The position numbers and the translations under genes are program-made. From a virus, in IMG/VR virus record IMGVR_UViG_3300014501_001247, positions 1-50,413 of that record: a stretch of 50,413 nt of DNA; one strand, written 5' to 3'. Each line of letters starts with the position of its first letter. Within the stretch, counting starts at the first letter, position 1. The notes below the pieces were generated by a model, which searched no databases, was not told the DNA's origin, and saw only the letters and a program-made list of their open reading frames with translations. Positions 1 to 6,411 of this stretch are shown piece by piece.

Positions 1-249
1 ATGCAGATCGGACGCATCACCGGAGCCACGCGCGTCATCGGCAAGACGCAAGGTTATATGGGTCTGCCATTGCGCGATGAGCCCATCAACTGCTCGGTGA
101 ACGGACCCGACACCGCGTCAATGGTGACGGCGTGGCTGCCGACGCCGAAGGAGCTCGAAGACCTCAACGCCGGCGCGCCGGTGCATGTGCGCATCCTCGG
201 CGCCGTGCACCCGCCGATCATGGTGACGACTGGCGAAGTGCCAAAATGA
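1..249 (+). CDS. Conserved small phage protein, function unknown
   Basis: Reads as an 82-residue protein beginning at the first base of the window, so its ribosome binding site cannot be seen. It has no signal peptide, membrane segment or recognisable catalytic motif. The pattern RVIGK.QGY.GLP.RDE.INC followed by HVRILG..HPPIMV resembles a small hypothetical protein I know from rhizobial prophages. It heads a tight rightward run of small genes ending at 1727. If the molecule is circular, the frame is continuous with the Gly-Ser-Tyr repeat frame at the right end, so this ATG could be internal. Function is not inferred. Confidence 0.7.
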   Translation: MQIGRITGATRVIGKTQGYMGLPLRDEPINCSVNGPDTASMVTAWLPTPKELEDLNAGAPVHVRILGAVHPPIMVTTGEVPK

Positions 250-268
250 CGATCGAAGGGAGAGGGCG

Positions 269-685
269 ATGCCCTACGCGGAATACACGAAGGTCCCGGT
301 CGAGAAGACCAAGACCGACATCGAACAGATCCTGACCCGCTACGGCGCCGACCGCTTCGCCTATTTCGTCGAGACCGGAAAGGCCATCATCGTCTTTGAG
401 GCGCACGAGCGACGCCTGCGGTTCGATCTGCCGCTGCAGGCCGGCGAGAAGGAAAAGGACCAGCGCCGGCGCCGCGAACAATGGCGGGCGCTCCTGCTCT
501 GCATCAAGGCCAAGCTCGAAAGTGTGGCGAGCAGCATCGAGACGTTCGAAGAAGCGTTCCTGGCCCACGTCGTGCTGCCGGACGGACAGACCGTCCACCA
601 GCATGTGTCTCCGCGCCTCGACCAGATCGCCAAGGGCGGTGAGATGCAGGCGCTGCTGCCGGGGCCAAAGCCTGGCGCTCCTTAA
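269..685 (+). CDS. Conserved phage protein of unknown function (138 aa)
   Basis: The N-terminus MPYAEYTKVPVEKT and the central RRREQWRALLLCIKAKLE segment are typical of a small cytoplasmic protein found in the early regions of many rhizobial and other alphaproteobacterial prophages. The ATG follows a GGGAGAGGGCG Shine-Dalgarno stretch. The protein is mixed alpha/beta with a charged helix around residues 60-95 and ends in LLPGPKP, which also recurs in the family. No enzymatic motif is visible. Membership in the accessory early operon suggests a host-modulating or DNA-metabolism accessory role, but this is inference only. Confidence 0.8.
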   Translation: MPYAEYTKVPVEKTKTDIEQILTRYGADRFAYFVETGKAIIVFEAHERRLRFDLPLQAGEKEKDQRRRREQWRALLLCIKAKLESVASSIETFEEAFLAHVVLPDGQTVHQHVSPRLDQIAKGGEMQALLPGPKPGAP

Positions 686-750
686 CCCGCCGCGGACCCC
701 GGTCAGGAACCATTAACCAGCCCCTGCGATTGTCGCCGCGGGAGACCGCG

Positions 751-1086
751 ATGGCGAAAAAACCTGACAACGAGGCGCTTTGCCGGGAGTTGCTCACGCT
801 GCGCAGGAAGCACGCGGAGGCGTTCGCCCGCGAGACCGAGATCAAGGCGGCGCTCAAGACCGGCGCCGCGGAGAACTTCCAGATCTCCATTCCCGGCCTC
901 GGCGTGGTCAAGGTCTCGGCACCGAAGCCCAAAAGCTGCACCGGCGTCTCGCCGGAGATCGTGGTCGACGCCTTCCTGCGGCTCGACGACCGCGAGCGCA
1001 AGAAACTGATCAAGCTCGGCCTCGTCATCGAGGCCGAGCAGTGGAAGGGCGCCTACTACGGTTCGGTCACCGCCGAGCTGTTCTAA
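751..1086 (+). CDS. Hypothetical phage protein with N-terminal helical region
   Basis: Encodes 111 residues. The ATG at 751 is preferred over a TTG 21 nt upstream because a GGGAG box lies about 8 nt before it. Residues 5-40 look like an amphipathic helix (ALCRELLTLRRKHAEAFARE). They are followed by a short beta-rich part (ISIPGLGVVKVSAPKPK) and a C-terminal SPEIVVDAFLRLDDRERKKLIKLGLV segment. I do not recognise the family. It sits between two other small genes in the same direction and is presumably co-transcribed with them. Confidence 0.72.
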   Translation: MAKKPDNEALCRELLTLRRKHAEAFARETEIKAALKTGAAENFQISIPGLGVVKVSAPKPKSCTGVSPEIVVDAFLRLDDRERKKLIKLGLVIEAEQWKGAYYGSVTAELF

Positions 1087-1095
1087 GGAGAGAAC

Positions 1096-1386
1096 ATGAT
1101 CAAGCCCACCCCTGGCCGCGTCGTCTGGTTCACGCCGCATCCGGGCGATCCGTGCTTCTCAAGTGAGTTCAAGCCGCCCTTCGCCGCCCACGTCGCCTAC
1201 GTTCACGACGACCGCCACGTCAACCTGATGGTGATCAGCCCGGAGGGCCACGCGCTGCAGAAGCGCTGGGTCCCACTCATCCAGGAGGGCGAGGCGCTCC
1301 CGACAAGCGAGTATTGCGAGTGGATGCCCTACCAGAAGGGCCAGGCGGCCAAGACCGAGGCGCTGGAGAAGAAGGTCGGCGCATGA
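1096..1386 (+). CDS. Hypothetical phage protein (96 aa)
   Basis: The ATG has a strong AAGGAGAGAAC Shine-Dalgarno sequence. The sequence MIKPTPGRVVWFTPHP, then FAAHVAYVHDDRHVNLMVISPEGH, then QEGEALP...YCEWMPYQ matches a widespread small phage protein whose core looks like a compact beta-barrel. No catalytic residues stand out. The stop codon overlaps the ATG of the next gene (ATGA), indicating translational coupling. Function unknown. Confidence 0.78.
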   Translation: MIKPTPGRVVWFTPHPGDPCFSSEFKPPFAAHVAYVHDDRHVNLMVISPEGHALQKRWVPLIQEGEALPTSEYCEWMPYQKGQAAKTEALEKKVGA

Positions 1387-1727
1387 GCAGCCTGCAGGTC
1401 ACCGATCGCGACGCGGCGGCCGTCGCCAAGGCACCCCGCGTGTCGCTCGGCGACATTGAAGCCGCGATCGGCGGCATCTACTACACCAGCGCGCTGCAAG
1501 CGGTGATCGACGTGGGCGTGTCGCATGAGCACACCGGCCCGCTCGGCCTGCTGACGATCTGCATCGTCGTCATGCGCAATGGCTTCACCGTCATCGGCAA
1601 GTCGGCGCCGGCCTCGCCGGAGAATTTCGACGCCGCGCTCGGGCGCAAGTTCGCCTACGAGGACGCCGTGCGCCAGCTCTGGCCGCTGATGGGCTTCGCG
1701 CTGCGCGATCGCCTGGCGGCGGCTTAG
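1383..1727 (+). CDS. Phage Gp49/gp66-like protein
   Basis: The 114-residue product resembles the N4 Gp49 / Sf6 gene 66 family of small phage proteins (Pfam Phage_gp49_66). Diagnostic features are IEAAIGGIYYTSA, a central LTICIVVMRNGFTVIGKSAPASPENFD and a C-terminal GRKFAYEDAVRQLWPLMGFALRDRL. Family members occur in early regions of many tailed phages and have no assigned biochemical activity. The ATG overlaps the preceding stop (ATGA). This gene converges on the leftward gene at 1724, and the two stop codons overlap within the same four bases (TTAG), leaving no room for an intergenic terminator. Confidence 0.85.
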   Translation: MSSLQVTDRDAAAVAKAPRVSLGDIEAAIGGIYYTSALQAVIDVGVSHEHTGPLGLLTICIVVMRNGFTVIGKSAPASPENFDAALGRKFAYEDAVRQLWPLMGFALRDRLAAA

Positions 1728-2731
1728 AGCTCGGCGCTGGCAACGAAGCTCACGCCGCCGGGATACCTGCCGCCCCACGGGTCCACGATAAACGGGTTTG
1801 CCTTCTTGAGCGCGGCCCGCTCGTCGGTTTCGAGCGCGATCTTCTGCGCCAGCATGACGTCGCCGGCGGCGAGGTAGCCCTCCGGCGCGAAGCACCAGCC
1901 CTGGACGGCTCGACCTTTGCCATCGAGCTCGTCGACGTTCATCGCCTCGCCGTGGCGGATGCGATAGCGCTTGCCGCTCGCCGAGCCGATCACCTCGAAA
2001 GATCGGTCATGCCGATACTGATCGCGCTGCGCCGGCGTGAGCCACTCATTGAGCAGCGTCATCGCCTTGGTCTCGGCGCCGGCTCGCTGGCCGCCGTACA
2101 TAGCGCCCAACAGGTCGGCGTCGAGCCAGGCGCGGAACTCACGAATGTAATCTCCCGGGATCACGTCGAGACCGCCCGGCGGTTGGAGCAACTCAACCGT
2201 GGTGCGCGGCGCCTGGGCGGCCCAGTCGGTGCTGTAGAAACGCCCAGGCGCCTCGACGAAAGTGACGCCACCTGGCAGCAGCGAAAACGCCGCCTCGTCG
2301 AAGGCGCCGTGATCCACCACGAGCATCGGAGCTTCGTGGTAGCGGCGTCGCATCTGCTCCTCGATCAGATCCAGTTCGCGCGCGGCCTGCACGATGACGG
2401 CGCAGTCAGTGGACGTCTGCGCCAGGCGCTGCACGCGCTCGCGCAGCGGGCGCAAGCGCTCCTCGATCTGGTGTTCTTCGTAGAGCCGCCAGAAGATCCG
2501 CTCGCACTCTCGGCAGAAGTAATCAGCGCCGCGGCGGTCCAGGTTGTAGAACGGGCCAAGCGGAAGCGCCCATCGCCAATCCCGGCCATCGGCGAATGTC
2601 GCGACCGCGCGCGGGCTGTCGCAGTACGGCCCGGTCTCCAGGCGAAACTCGACCAGCGGCACAAGTCGCTCGCCCTGCCGCTGCAGCACCGCCTGAAGAT
2701 ACTCGCGCGCCTGCGCGAGCAGCTCCTCCAT
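1724..2731 (-). CDS. Conserved phage protein of unknown function (335 aa)
   Basis: The frame stays open further upstream, but the true start is taken as ATG 2731 because it overlaps the stop of the preceding gene (TGATG) and the upstream translation is a shadow of that gene. The N-terminal half is helical and contains a CRECERIFW cysteine pair. The C-terminal third carries YRIRHGEAMNVDELD, VQGWCFAPEG and GDVMLAQKIALETDE, which I associate with an uncharacterised phage protein family with a short conserved C-terminal fold. It lies downstream of the terminator that closes the lysis cassette. No function is assigned. Confidence 0.75.
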   Translation of the reverse strand: MEELLAQAREYLQAVLQRQGERLVPLVEFRLETGPYCDSPRAVATFADGRDWRWALPLGPFYNLDRRGADYFCRECERIFWRLYEEHQIEERLRPLRERVQRLAQTSTDCAVIVQAARELDLIEEQMRRRYHEAPMLVVDHGAFDEAAFSLLPGGVTFVEAPGRFYSTDWAAQAPRTTVELLQPPGGLDVIPGDYIREFRAWLDADLLGAMYGGQRAGAETKAMTLLNEWLTPAQRDQYRHDRSFEVIGSASGKRYRIRHGEAMNVDELDGKGRAVQGWCFAPEGYLAAGDVMLAQKIALETDERAALKKANPFIVDPWGGRYPGGVSFVASAEL

Positions 2732-2952
2732 CAGCCGCCCACGAGCCGCGGGAAGAACAGCGTCTCCTGCGCTGTGGCGTCGAACTTGCGCGCGAGCTTG
2801 GAGCTGCCATCGGGCTGCCGCGTCGCCGCGGTGAAGCCTAAGCCGGTGAGCTCGCGGAAACGGTCTTCGGCGGCCTTGAGCGCCACCTGGTCGCCGGCGT
2901 CGAAGGCATGCCGGGTGTCGCCGGACGTGTCCATCACGATCTGGGTCGCCAT
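2731..2952 (-). CDS. Small conserved phage protein (73 aa)
   Basis: The start at 2952 (MATQIVMDTSGD) is chosen over an in-frame ATG 15 nt upstream because GGAGGAGG lies directly upstream of it. The sequence SGDTRH.FD..D.VAL..AE.RF.ELTG.GFTA resembles a small hypothetical protein common near structural genes of alphaproteobacterial podoviruses and GTA-like elements. It is translationally coupled to the following 335-residue protein. No enzymatic motif is visible. Confidence 0.75.
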   Translation of the reverse strand: MATQIVMDTSGDTRHAFDAGDQVALKAAEDRFRELTGLGFTAATRQPDGSSKLARKFDATAQETLFFPRLVGG

Positions 2953-2994
2953 TCTTTCCTCCTCCACGAAGCATGCCGATCATACCACAAACGC

Positions 2995-3043
2995 AAAAAG
3001 CCCGCGCCGCCGGCACCCCGTTTCCGGGGGCCGACGGCGCGGC
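2995..3043 (-). terminator. Strong intrinsic terminator after the lysis cassette
   Basis: On the minus strand a GC-rich hairpin of about 17 pairs (CCGCGCCG and CGGC, then CCCC, loop GGAAAC, then GGGG and the complementary arm) is followed by GCTTTTTG. It lies between the last lysis-region gene and the gene starting at 2952, so it should end most leftward transcription from the lysis genes. Confidence 0.85.
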
Positions 3044-3088
3044 AGTCGTCTGACGTCGCTCAGAGCGCAGGCGTGGACCTGCGGTAGA

Positions 3089-3235
3089 TCAGCTAGGCGG
3101 CTCGGCCTTGTCCGGCGGCGCGCCGTCCACCGGCTCGCGCTCCTCGAACAGCTCCTCGTCCTCGGCCGCCTCGGCGTTGCGCACGCGCGGCCGCGCCCGC
3201 CGGCGCGTTCGCGGCGGCGCCGGGCGCTTTCGCAT
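3089..3235 (-). CDS. Possible small charged protein (48 aa)
   Basis: Encodes an Arg/Pro-rich N-terminus (MRKRPAPPRTRRRARPRVR) followed by an acidic tail (AEDEELFEEREPVDG). The ATG lies 8 nt after the stop of the preceding gene, with only a weak ribosome binding site. The charge segregation could suit a nucleic-acid or membrane-surface interaction, but composition alone could also arise in a GC-rich spacer. No homolog is recognised. It is the last frame before the intrinsic terminator. Confidence 0.4.
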   Translation of the reverse strand: MRKRPAPPRTRRRARPRVRNAEAAEDEELFEEREPVDGAPPDKAEPPS

Positions 3236-3243
3236 GGGCGGCT

Positions 3244-3489
3244 TTAGCCGTGAAACAGCTTGACGCCGAGGGCGCCGAAAAGGGCCCCGAGGGTAGCGCC
3301 GGCCCCGGAATACCAGTGCTGGCGGTTCTCGACCTTGCCGACGCGGGTGTCGAGCGCGGTGGTGCGCTCGTCCTGCTTGGCCATCTGCTTGATGAAGGTG
3401 TCGATCGAGCCCTCGAGGCGGCCGAGCGCGCGGCTGATGTCCTGCAGCTGCTGCTGCATCTGGTTGATGGTGTTGGTCGGCGCGGTCAT
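3244..3489 (-). CDS. Coiled-coil, membrane-anchored lysis-region protein
   Basis: The 81-residue product has a heptad-rich coiled coil (about residues 5-55, NQMQQQLQDISRALGRLEGS and onward) and a C-terminal hydrophobic helix (GAGATLGALFGALGVKLF). This architecture is like small XhlA-type or holin-accessory proteins encoded next to spanins. It directly follows the o-spanin-like gene, overlapping it by 4 bp. A role in holin or spanin function is inferred from architecture and location only. Confidence 0.68.
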   Translation of the reverse strand: MTAPTNTINQMQQQLQDISRALGRLEGSIDTFIKQMAKQDERTTALDTRVGKVENRQHWYSGAGATLGALFGALGVKLFHG

Positions 3490-3815
3490 GGCGCACCCGC
3501 TTTCTTCGGCGCGGCGTAGGCCGCCTTGACGTTGCCGATGCAGGCGCGGCCGATGTCGATCTCGCCGGCGGCCTTGATCAGCGCGACGTCGTCGCGCGCG
3601 AACGCGATGCGCGCGTCGGTCTTGGCCGTCACCGGCGGCAGCGTCACCGGAGCGAGCGCGCGCGCGCAGGTGTCGAGCGCGCCGAGATCGACCGCCAGCG
3701 GCGGCGCCCCCGGCTTAGTGGCCGGTGCGAGCGCGCAGCTGCAGAACAGCGGCGCCGACAGTGCAAGAAGGAGCGCCCGACTTGGAGCCCTTCGCGGCCG
3801 CGAGTTGTTTCTCAT
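3486..3815 (-). CDS. Putative outer-membrane spanin lipoprotein (Rz1-like)
   Basis: The 109-residue protein begins with a basic stretch and a hydrophobic signal (RALLLALSAPLFCSCALA) containing two cysteines suitable for lipoprotein processing, although the lipobox is not canonical. The mature part has Pro/Ala-rich segments (PATKPGAPP, LAPVTLPPVT). The start lies inside the 3' part of the gene for the inner-membrane spanin in a different frame, the classic Rz/Rz1 overlap. Expected role: outer-membrane partner that fuses with the inner membrane at the last step of lysis. The assignment rests on overlap and signal rather than on close family resemblance. Confidence 0.65.
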   Translation of the reverse strand: MRNNSRPRRAPSRALLLALSAPLFCSCALAPATKPGAPPLAVDLGALDTCARALAPVTLPPVTAKTDARIAFARDDVALIKAAGEIDIGRACIGNVKAAYAAPKKAGAP

Positions 3816-4182
3816 AGGCTGCCACCTGCTGCTTGAGGTCGTCGGATTGTTTCGACAGCGACGCGATCTGCGGGTTGTATTCGGCCCGCACCGATGCCCG
3901 GACGGCTTGGTTGTGCGCGTCGGCGATCACCTGCGCGGCCTTGTCGGCCTTGTCCCATTGGGCCTGTACATCGGCCCGCCCGGTATGGTCGCCGTAGACG
4001 ACGCCGCCGAAGGCGGCCAGGACCGTGATGACGCCGGCGATCGCGATCGGGCGCGCTACGGCCACGAACCAGCCCAGCGCAACGAGCACCGCGATAGCGC
4101 CGAGCGAAAAGCTGCCCCACTCGGTCACGCGGGCAATCTGGTGCAGCGCGTCGAAGAAGCTGCCGCCGAGCGGATCAAACAT
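3715..4182 (-). CDS. Putative inner-membrane spanin (Rz-like)
   Basis: The 155-residue product has two hydrophobic segments near residues 24-45 and 47-65 (FSLGAIAVLVALGWFVAV; IAIAGVITVLAAFGGVVYG). These are followed by a long, Gln/Lys-rich periplasmic helix (VQAQWDKADKAAQVIADAHN through QQVAAYEKQLAAAKG) typical of i-spanins. A second frame encoding an Rz1-like lipoprotein starts within it. Its ATG overlaps the 3' end of the lysozyme gene. Together these form the spanin pair of the lysis cassette. Family members usually have one membrane segment; two here is slightly unusual. Confidence 0.72.
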   Translation of the reverse strand: MFDPLGGSFFDALHQIARVTEWGSFSLGAIAVLVALGWFVAVARPIAIAGVITVLAAFGGVVYGDHTGRADVQAQWDKADKAAQVIADAHNQAVRASVRAEYNPQIASLSKQSDDLKQQVAAYEKQLAAAKGSKSGAPSCTVGAAVLQLRARTGH

Positions 4183-5038
4183 GGTCGTTCTCGAGCTTGG
4201 CGCGGCGGTCGAGGAAGACGAAGACGCCGAGCACCGCGATCGCCGCCGCGATCGCGATGCCGATCGCCGGCGCGTGGGCGATGACCGCGAGATGGTCGAG
4301 CACGCCGAGCTCGAGCAGGTTCTGCTTCGCGGCCTTGAGCGGCTCGGCGGCGTCGTTGATCTGCTGCAGCGTCGTGAACACGCCGCCGGCGCCGGTGGTG
4401 AGACCGGCGATCGCCTGCTTGGAGGCGAGGATGCCCTTCGGCGGCGCGTTGCGCTCGGCCTTGGGCGAGAAGATCGCGTCGGGCTGCGCCGGCGGCGGCC
4501 CTTCGGCCTCGTCCGGCGTATTGAACCAGGCGATCTCGGCGGCGCGCCGGTGCACCAGTCCCTCCATGTGCTCGCCGCGCGAGGAGGTGTATTGGAGCAG
4601 CTTCGCTGGCACGGCGCGGCTGTTGCCGGCGTTGATCAGTCGGATGGCGGCGAGCGAGGCGGCCGGGCAGTTGAACCAGGTGTCGACCAGCGCGTCGAAC
4701 TGATGCTGGGTGACCGCGACCTTGAGCGCGCGATCGACGGCGCGTTCGCACGGCGCGATGTCGTCGTCGAAGATCTGATCGGCCTGCTCGCGCGTGATGC
4801 GCAGGCCCTTCACGATATGTGGGTAAACGCCCGACACCTTCATCGATCCGGCGGCGTCGGTGTGCCCAAAACCGATGGTGAGCGTGCCGCGCACGGCGCC
4901 GCCGTCCCATTCGGGATATTGCAGCTTGCCGTCGATGTGCCGCTTGCCGACCTTGTCGTCGTAGACGTAGAGGACGCACTCCTCCCACGGCTCGGTCAGT
5001 TTGGCGCGCGCTTGCGCGCTCATGCGCATGTCGCTCAT
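4175..5038 (-). CDS. Endolysin: GH24-type lysozyme with C-terminal membrane segment
   Basis: Residues 10-200 form a phage lysozyme (glycoside hydrolase 24) domain that cleaves peptidoglycan between MurNAc and GlcNAc. The expected triad is E19 (EPWEECVLYVYDD), D28 and the threonine of TIGFGHT (about T60), with a longer than usual insertion between D28 and T60. After a Pro/Ala-rich linker there is a hydrophobic C-terminal segment (APAIGIAIAAAIAVLGVFVFL, about residues 255-275). The enzyme may therefore be membrane-tethered. ATG 5038 overlaps the preceding stop (ATGA); longer upstream frames are shadows. Product length is 287 residues. Confidence 0.88.
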   Translation of the reverse strand: MSDMRMSAQARAKLTEPWEECVLYVYDDKVGKRHIDGKLQYPEWDGGAVRGTLTIGFGHTDAAGSMKVSGVYPHIVKGLRITREQADQIFDDDIAPCERAVDRALKVAVTQHQFDALVDTWFNCPAASLAAIRLINAGNSRAVPAKLLQYTSSRGEHMEGLVHRRAAEIAWFNTPDEAEGPPPAQPDAIFSPKAERNAPPKGILASKQAIAGLTTGAGGVFTTLQQINDAAEPLKAAKQNLLELGVLDHLAVIAHAPAIGIAIAAAIAVLGVFVFLDRRAKLENDHV

Positions 5039-5223
5039 TTGAGCTTCTCCTCGGCCTCGGCGACGCTCTCGCGCACCGCCTGGATCACGCCGGACTCGAG
5101 CACGATCAGCGCGCGAGCGTTGCCGTAGCCCTGGTCGGCGTGGGCCGGCCGGATCGCCACCACGTCGTCGGGCTTGATCGGCACGGTCTCGCCGTTCGGC
5201 TCGGTGAAGTGGACGAACCTCAC
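5035..5223 (-). CDS. Small FlbD-like protein of the lysis region
   Basis: GTG 5223 overlaps the stop of the preceding gene (GTGA) and gives a 62-residue protein. VRFVHFTEPNGETVPIKPDDV, followed by NARALIVLESGVIQAVRESVAE, resembles the small FlbD-like fold (short strands ending in a 'G..v.VkEsv.ev' element) found in small phage and flagellar proteins. No catalytic residue is apparent. Its position between the holin-like gene and the lysozyme suggests a lysis or structural accessory role, which is inference. Confidence 0.65.
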   Translation of the reverse strand: MRFVHFTEPNGETVPIKPDDVVAIRPAHADQGYGNARALIVLESGVIQAVRESVAEAEEKLK

Positions 5224-5495
5224 GCTGCGCCCGGCGCCGCGGCGCTGGCGGCGACAGTGGTGGCGGCGCTGGGCGCAGGCGCAGCGACGGTCGTGCTGCC
5301 ACCCTTCAGGTGCTTGACGTCGGCCTCGACCGCCTTGAGCCGGGTGTCGAGCGCGGCGAGGTCGGCCTTGCCGGCGTTCCACCAGGCTTTCAGCTTGGCG
5401 ACGCCCCAGCTCCAGCCCTTCTTCGCCCACAGCACGCCGAACCAGACGACGCCAACAAAAATGGCGCCCTCGGCGCCATAGAGCAGATGATCCAT
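5220..5495 (-). CDS. Putative holin-like membrane protein
   Basis: The 91-residue product starts MDHLLYGAEG and has one clear transmembrane helix (AIFVGVVWFGVLWAKKGW, residues 10-27). A heptad region (LAALDTRLKAVEADVKHL) and an Ala/Thr-rich tail follow. The ATG is chosen because AAAGGTAAC precedes it. Immediate proximity to the lysozyme and spanins makes a holin or holin-accessory role likely. The single membrane segment with a long soluble coiled-coil part leaves other membrane-protein roles possible. Confidence 0.6.
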   Translation of the reverse strand: MDHLLYGAEGAIFVGVVWFGVLWAKKGWSWGVAKLKAWWNAGKADLAALDTRLKAVEADVKHLKGGSTTVAAPAPSAATTVAASAAAPGAA

Positions 5496-5512
5496 GATGT
5501 TACCTTTCTCTC

Positions 5513-5914
5513 TCAGTTGCCGCTCTCTCCCGGCCAGAAGCACGTCGGGGTGCCGGCCGGACTGCCGTTGAAGTCTTCCGAAAGCAGGAACAGCGTCGGC
5601 TGCTTGTCGGGCGCGCTCTCACCCCAATGGATGATGTCGGGAGGGATGCGCTTCCACTCGGCACCGTCGAGCCACCACCACTGGTCCTCGCCGTTCTTTT
5701 GGTCGACGCGGAATTGGGTGTGCACCACGTCGCTGGTTTTGCAGCAGCCGAGGAAGCCAAGCCGGTCCGCGGCGGCGGGTGTCAGCTCGGCCCGGTCGAA
5801 CCAAAGCCGCGTTTCGGGCGACTGGTTGCTCCATCGGTCATCGGCGCCGGTCGCGTGTGCCGGCGAGACAAGCAAAAAAAGGCCGAGCGCGGCCGTGGCG
5901 GCTGCGATCCGCAT
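5513..5914 (-). CDS. Secreted phage protein with conserved CC motif
   Basis: The 133-residue product has a clear Sec signal peptide (MRIAAATAALGLFLLVSPAHA). The mature domain contains SPETRLWFDRAE, a GCCKTSDVV twin-cysteine element, WWWLDGAEWKRIPPDIIHWGE and a final TPTCFWPGE. This pattern (signal peptide, WF, CC, W..V..G.W..VP) occurs in a family of small secreted proteins in rhizobial phages and genomes. The function is not known to me. The start has a GGAGG box. It lies between the lysis cassette and the gene after the tail fibre. Confidence 0.75.
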   Translation of the reverse strand: MRIAAATAALGLFLLVSPAHATGADDRWSNQSPETRLWFDRAELTPAAADRLGFLGCCKTSDVVHTQFRVDQKNGEDQWWWLDGAEWKRIPPDIIHWGESAPDKQPTLFLLSEDFNGSPAGTPTCFWPGESGN

Positions 5915-5946
5915 GCGAACCTCCGGGAGCTGGTGAAACGGGGCGG

Positions 5947-6339
5947 CTAGCTGAGGTCGGTTATGACCGGGGCGAGCTGGGCGATCATGCCGCCGGTGAT
6001 CTTCGGGTTGGCCTCGAGCGACAGGTTGCTGGTGGTGAGCATCCGCAGCTCGAACTCGCCGGCCTCGAGCTTGCGGGCCTCGGCGTCGGCGTCCATCGCG
6101 TCGGCCTGGATCTCGGCGTCGGTGCGCTGCGCGCGGCCCTTGTCGTCGCGATTGTCCTTGTAGAGCTGCGCGACGGAGCGAGTGCGGGCGCGCTCGTAGG
6201 CCTCGGCGTGCGGGCGCAGCAGGTTGACGTTGATGGCAATCGCCAGCCGCACCGTGCCGGCAAGCTTCACGTCCGGCACGTTCTCGACGGCGTTGAGCCC
6301 GAGCACCAGGTTGTGCAGGGCGCCGATGGTCAGCTTCAT
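5947..6339 (-). CDS. Conserved phage protein downstream of tail fibre
   Basis: The 130-residue, mostly helical protein begins MKLTIGALHNLVLGLNAVENVPDVKLAGTV and contains a charged central helix (YERARTRSVAQLYKDNRDDKGR) and the acidic AEIQADAMDADAEARKLEAG. I know similar proteins between fibre and lysis genes of alphaproteobacterial podoviruses but no function. The start has a GGGGAG box 8 nt upstream. It could be a structural accessory or chaperone; nothing in the sequence decides. Confidence 0.72.
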   Translation of the reverse strand: MKLTIGALHNLVLGLNAVENVPDVKLAGTVRLAIAINVNLLRPHAEAYERARTRSVAQLYKDNRDDKGRAQRTDAEIQADAMDADAEARKLEAGEFELRMLTTSNLSLEANPKITGGMIAQLAPVITDLS

Positions 6340-6366
6340 GGCCGAAAACTCCCCTCGAAGTGGCTA

Positions 6367-6385
6367 GGCGGCGATTGTCGCCGCC
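6367..6385 (-). other. Perfect 8-bp hairpin between tail fibre and next gene
   Basis: GGCGGCGA and TCGCCGCC are exact inverted repeats separated by a TTG loop, in the short gap after the tail fibre stop codon. There is no T-tract on either strand, so it is not a canonical terminator. It could stabilise the upstream mRNA or act as a processing site. Confidence 0.45.
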
Positions 6386-6411
6386 CGCGGCAACCGAACG
6401 GTTAACGGGCC

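Noticed and set aside
730-750. TTG start 21 nt upstream for the gene at 751
   Set aside because: No ribosome binding site before the TTG, whereas GGGAG lies properly before ATG 751.
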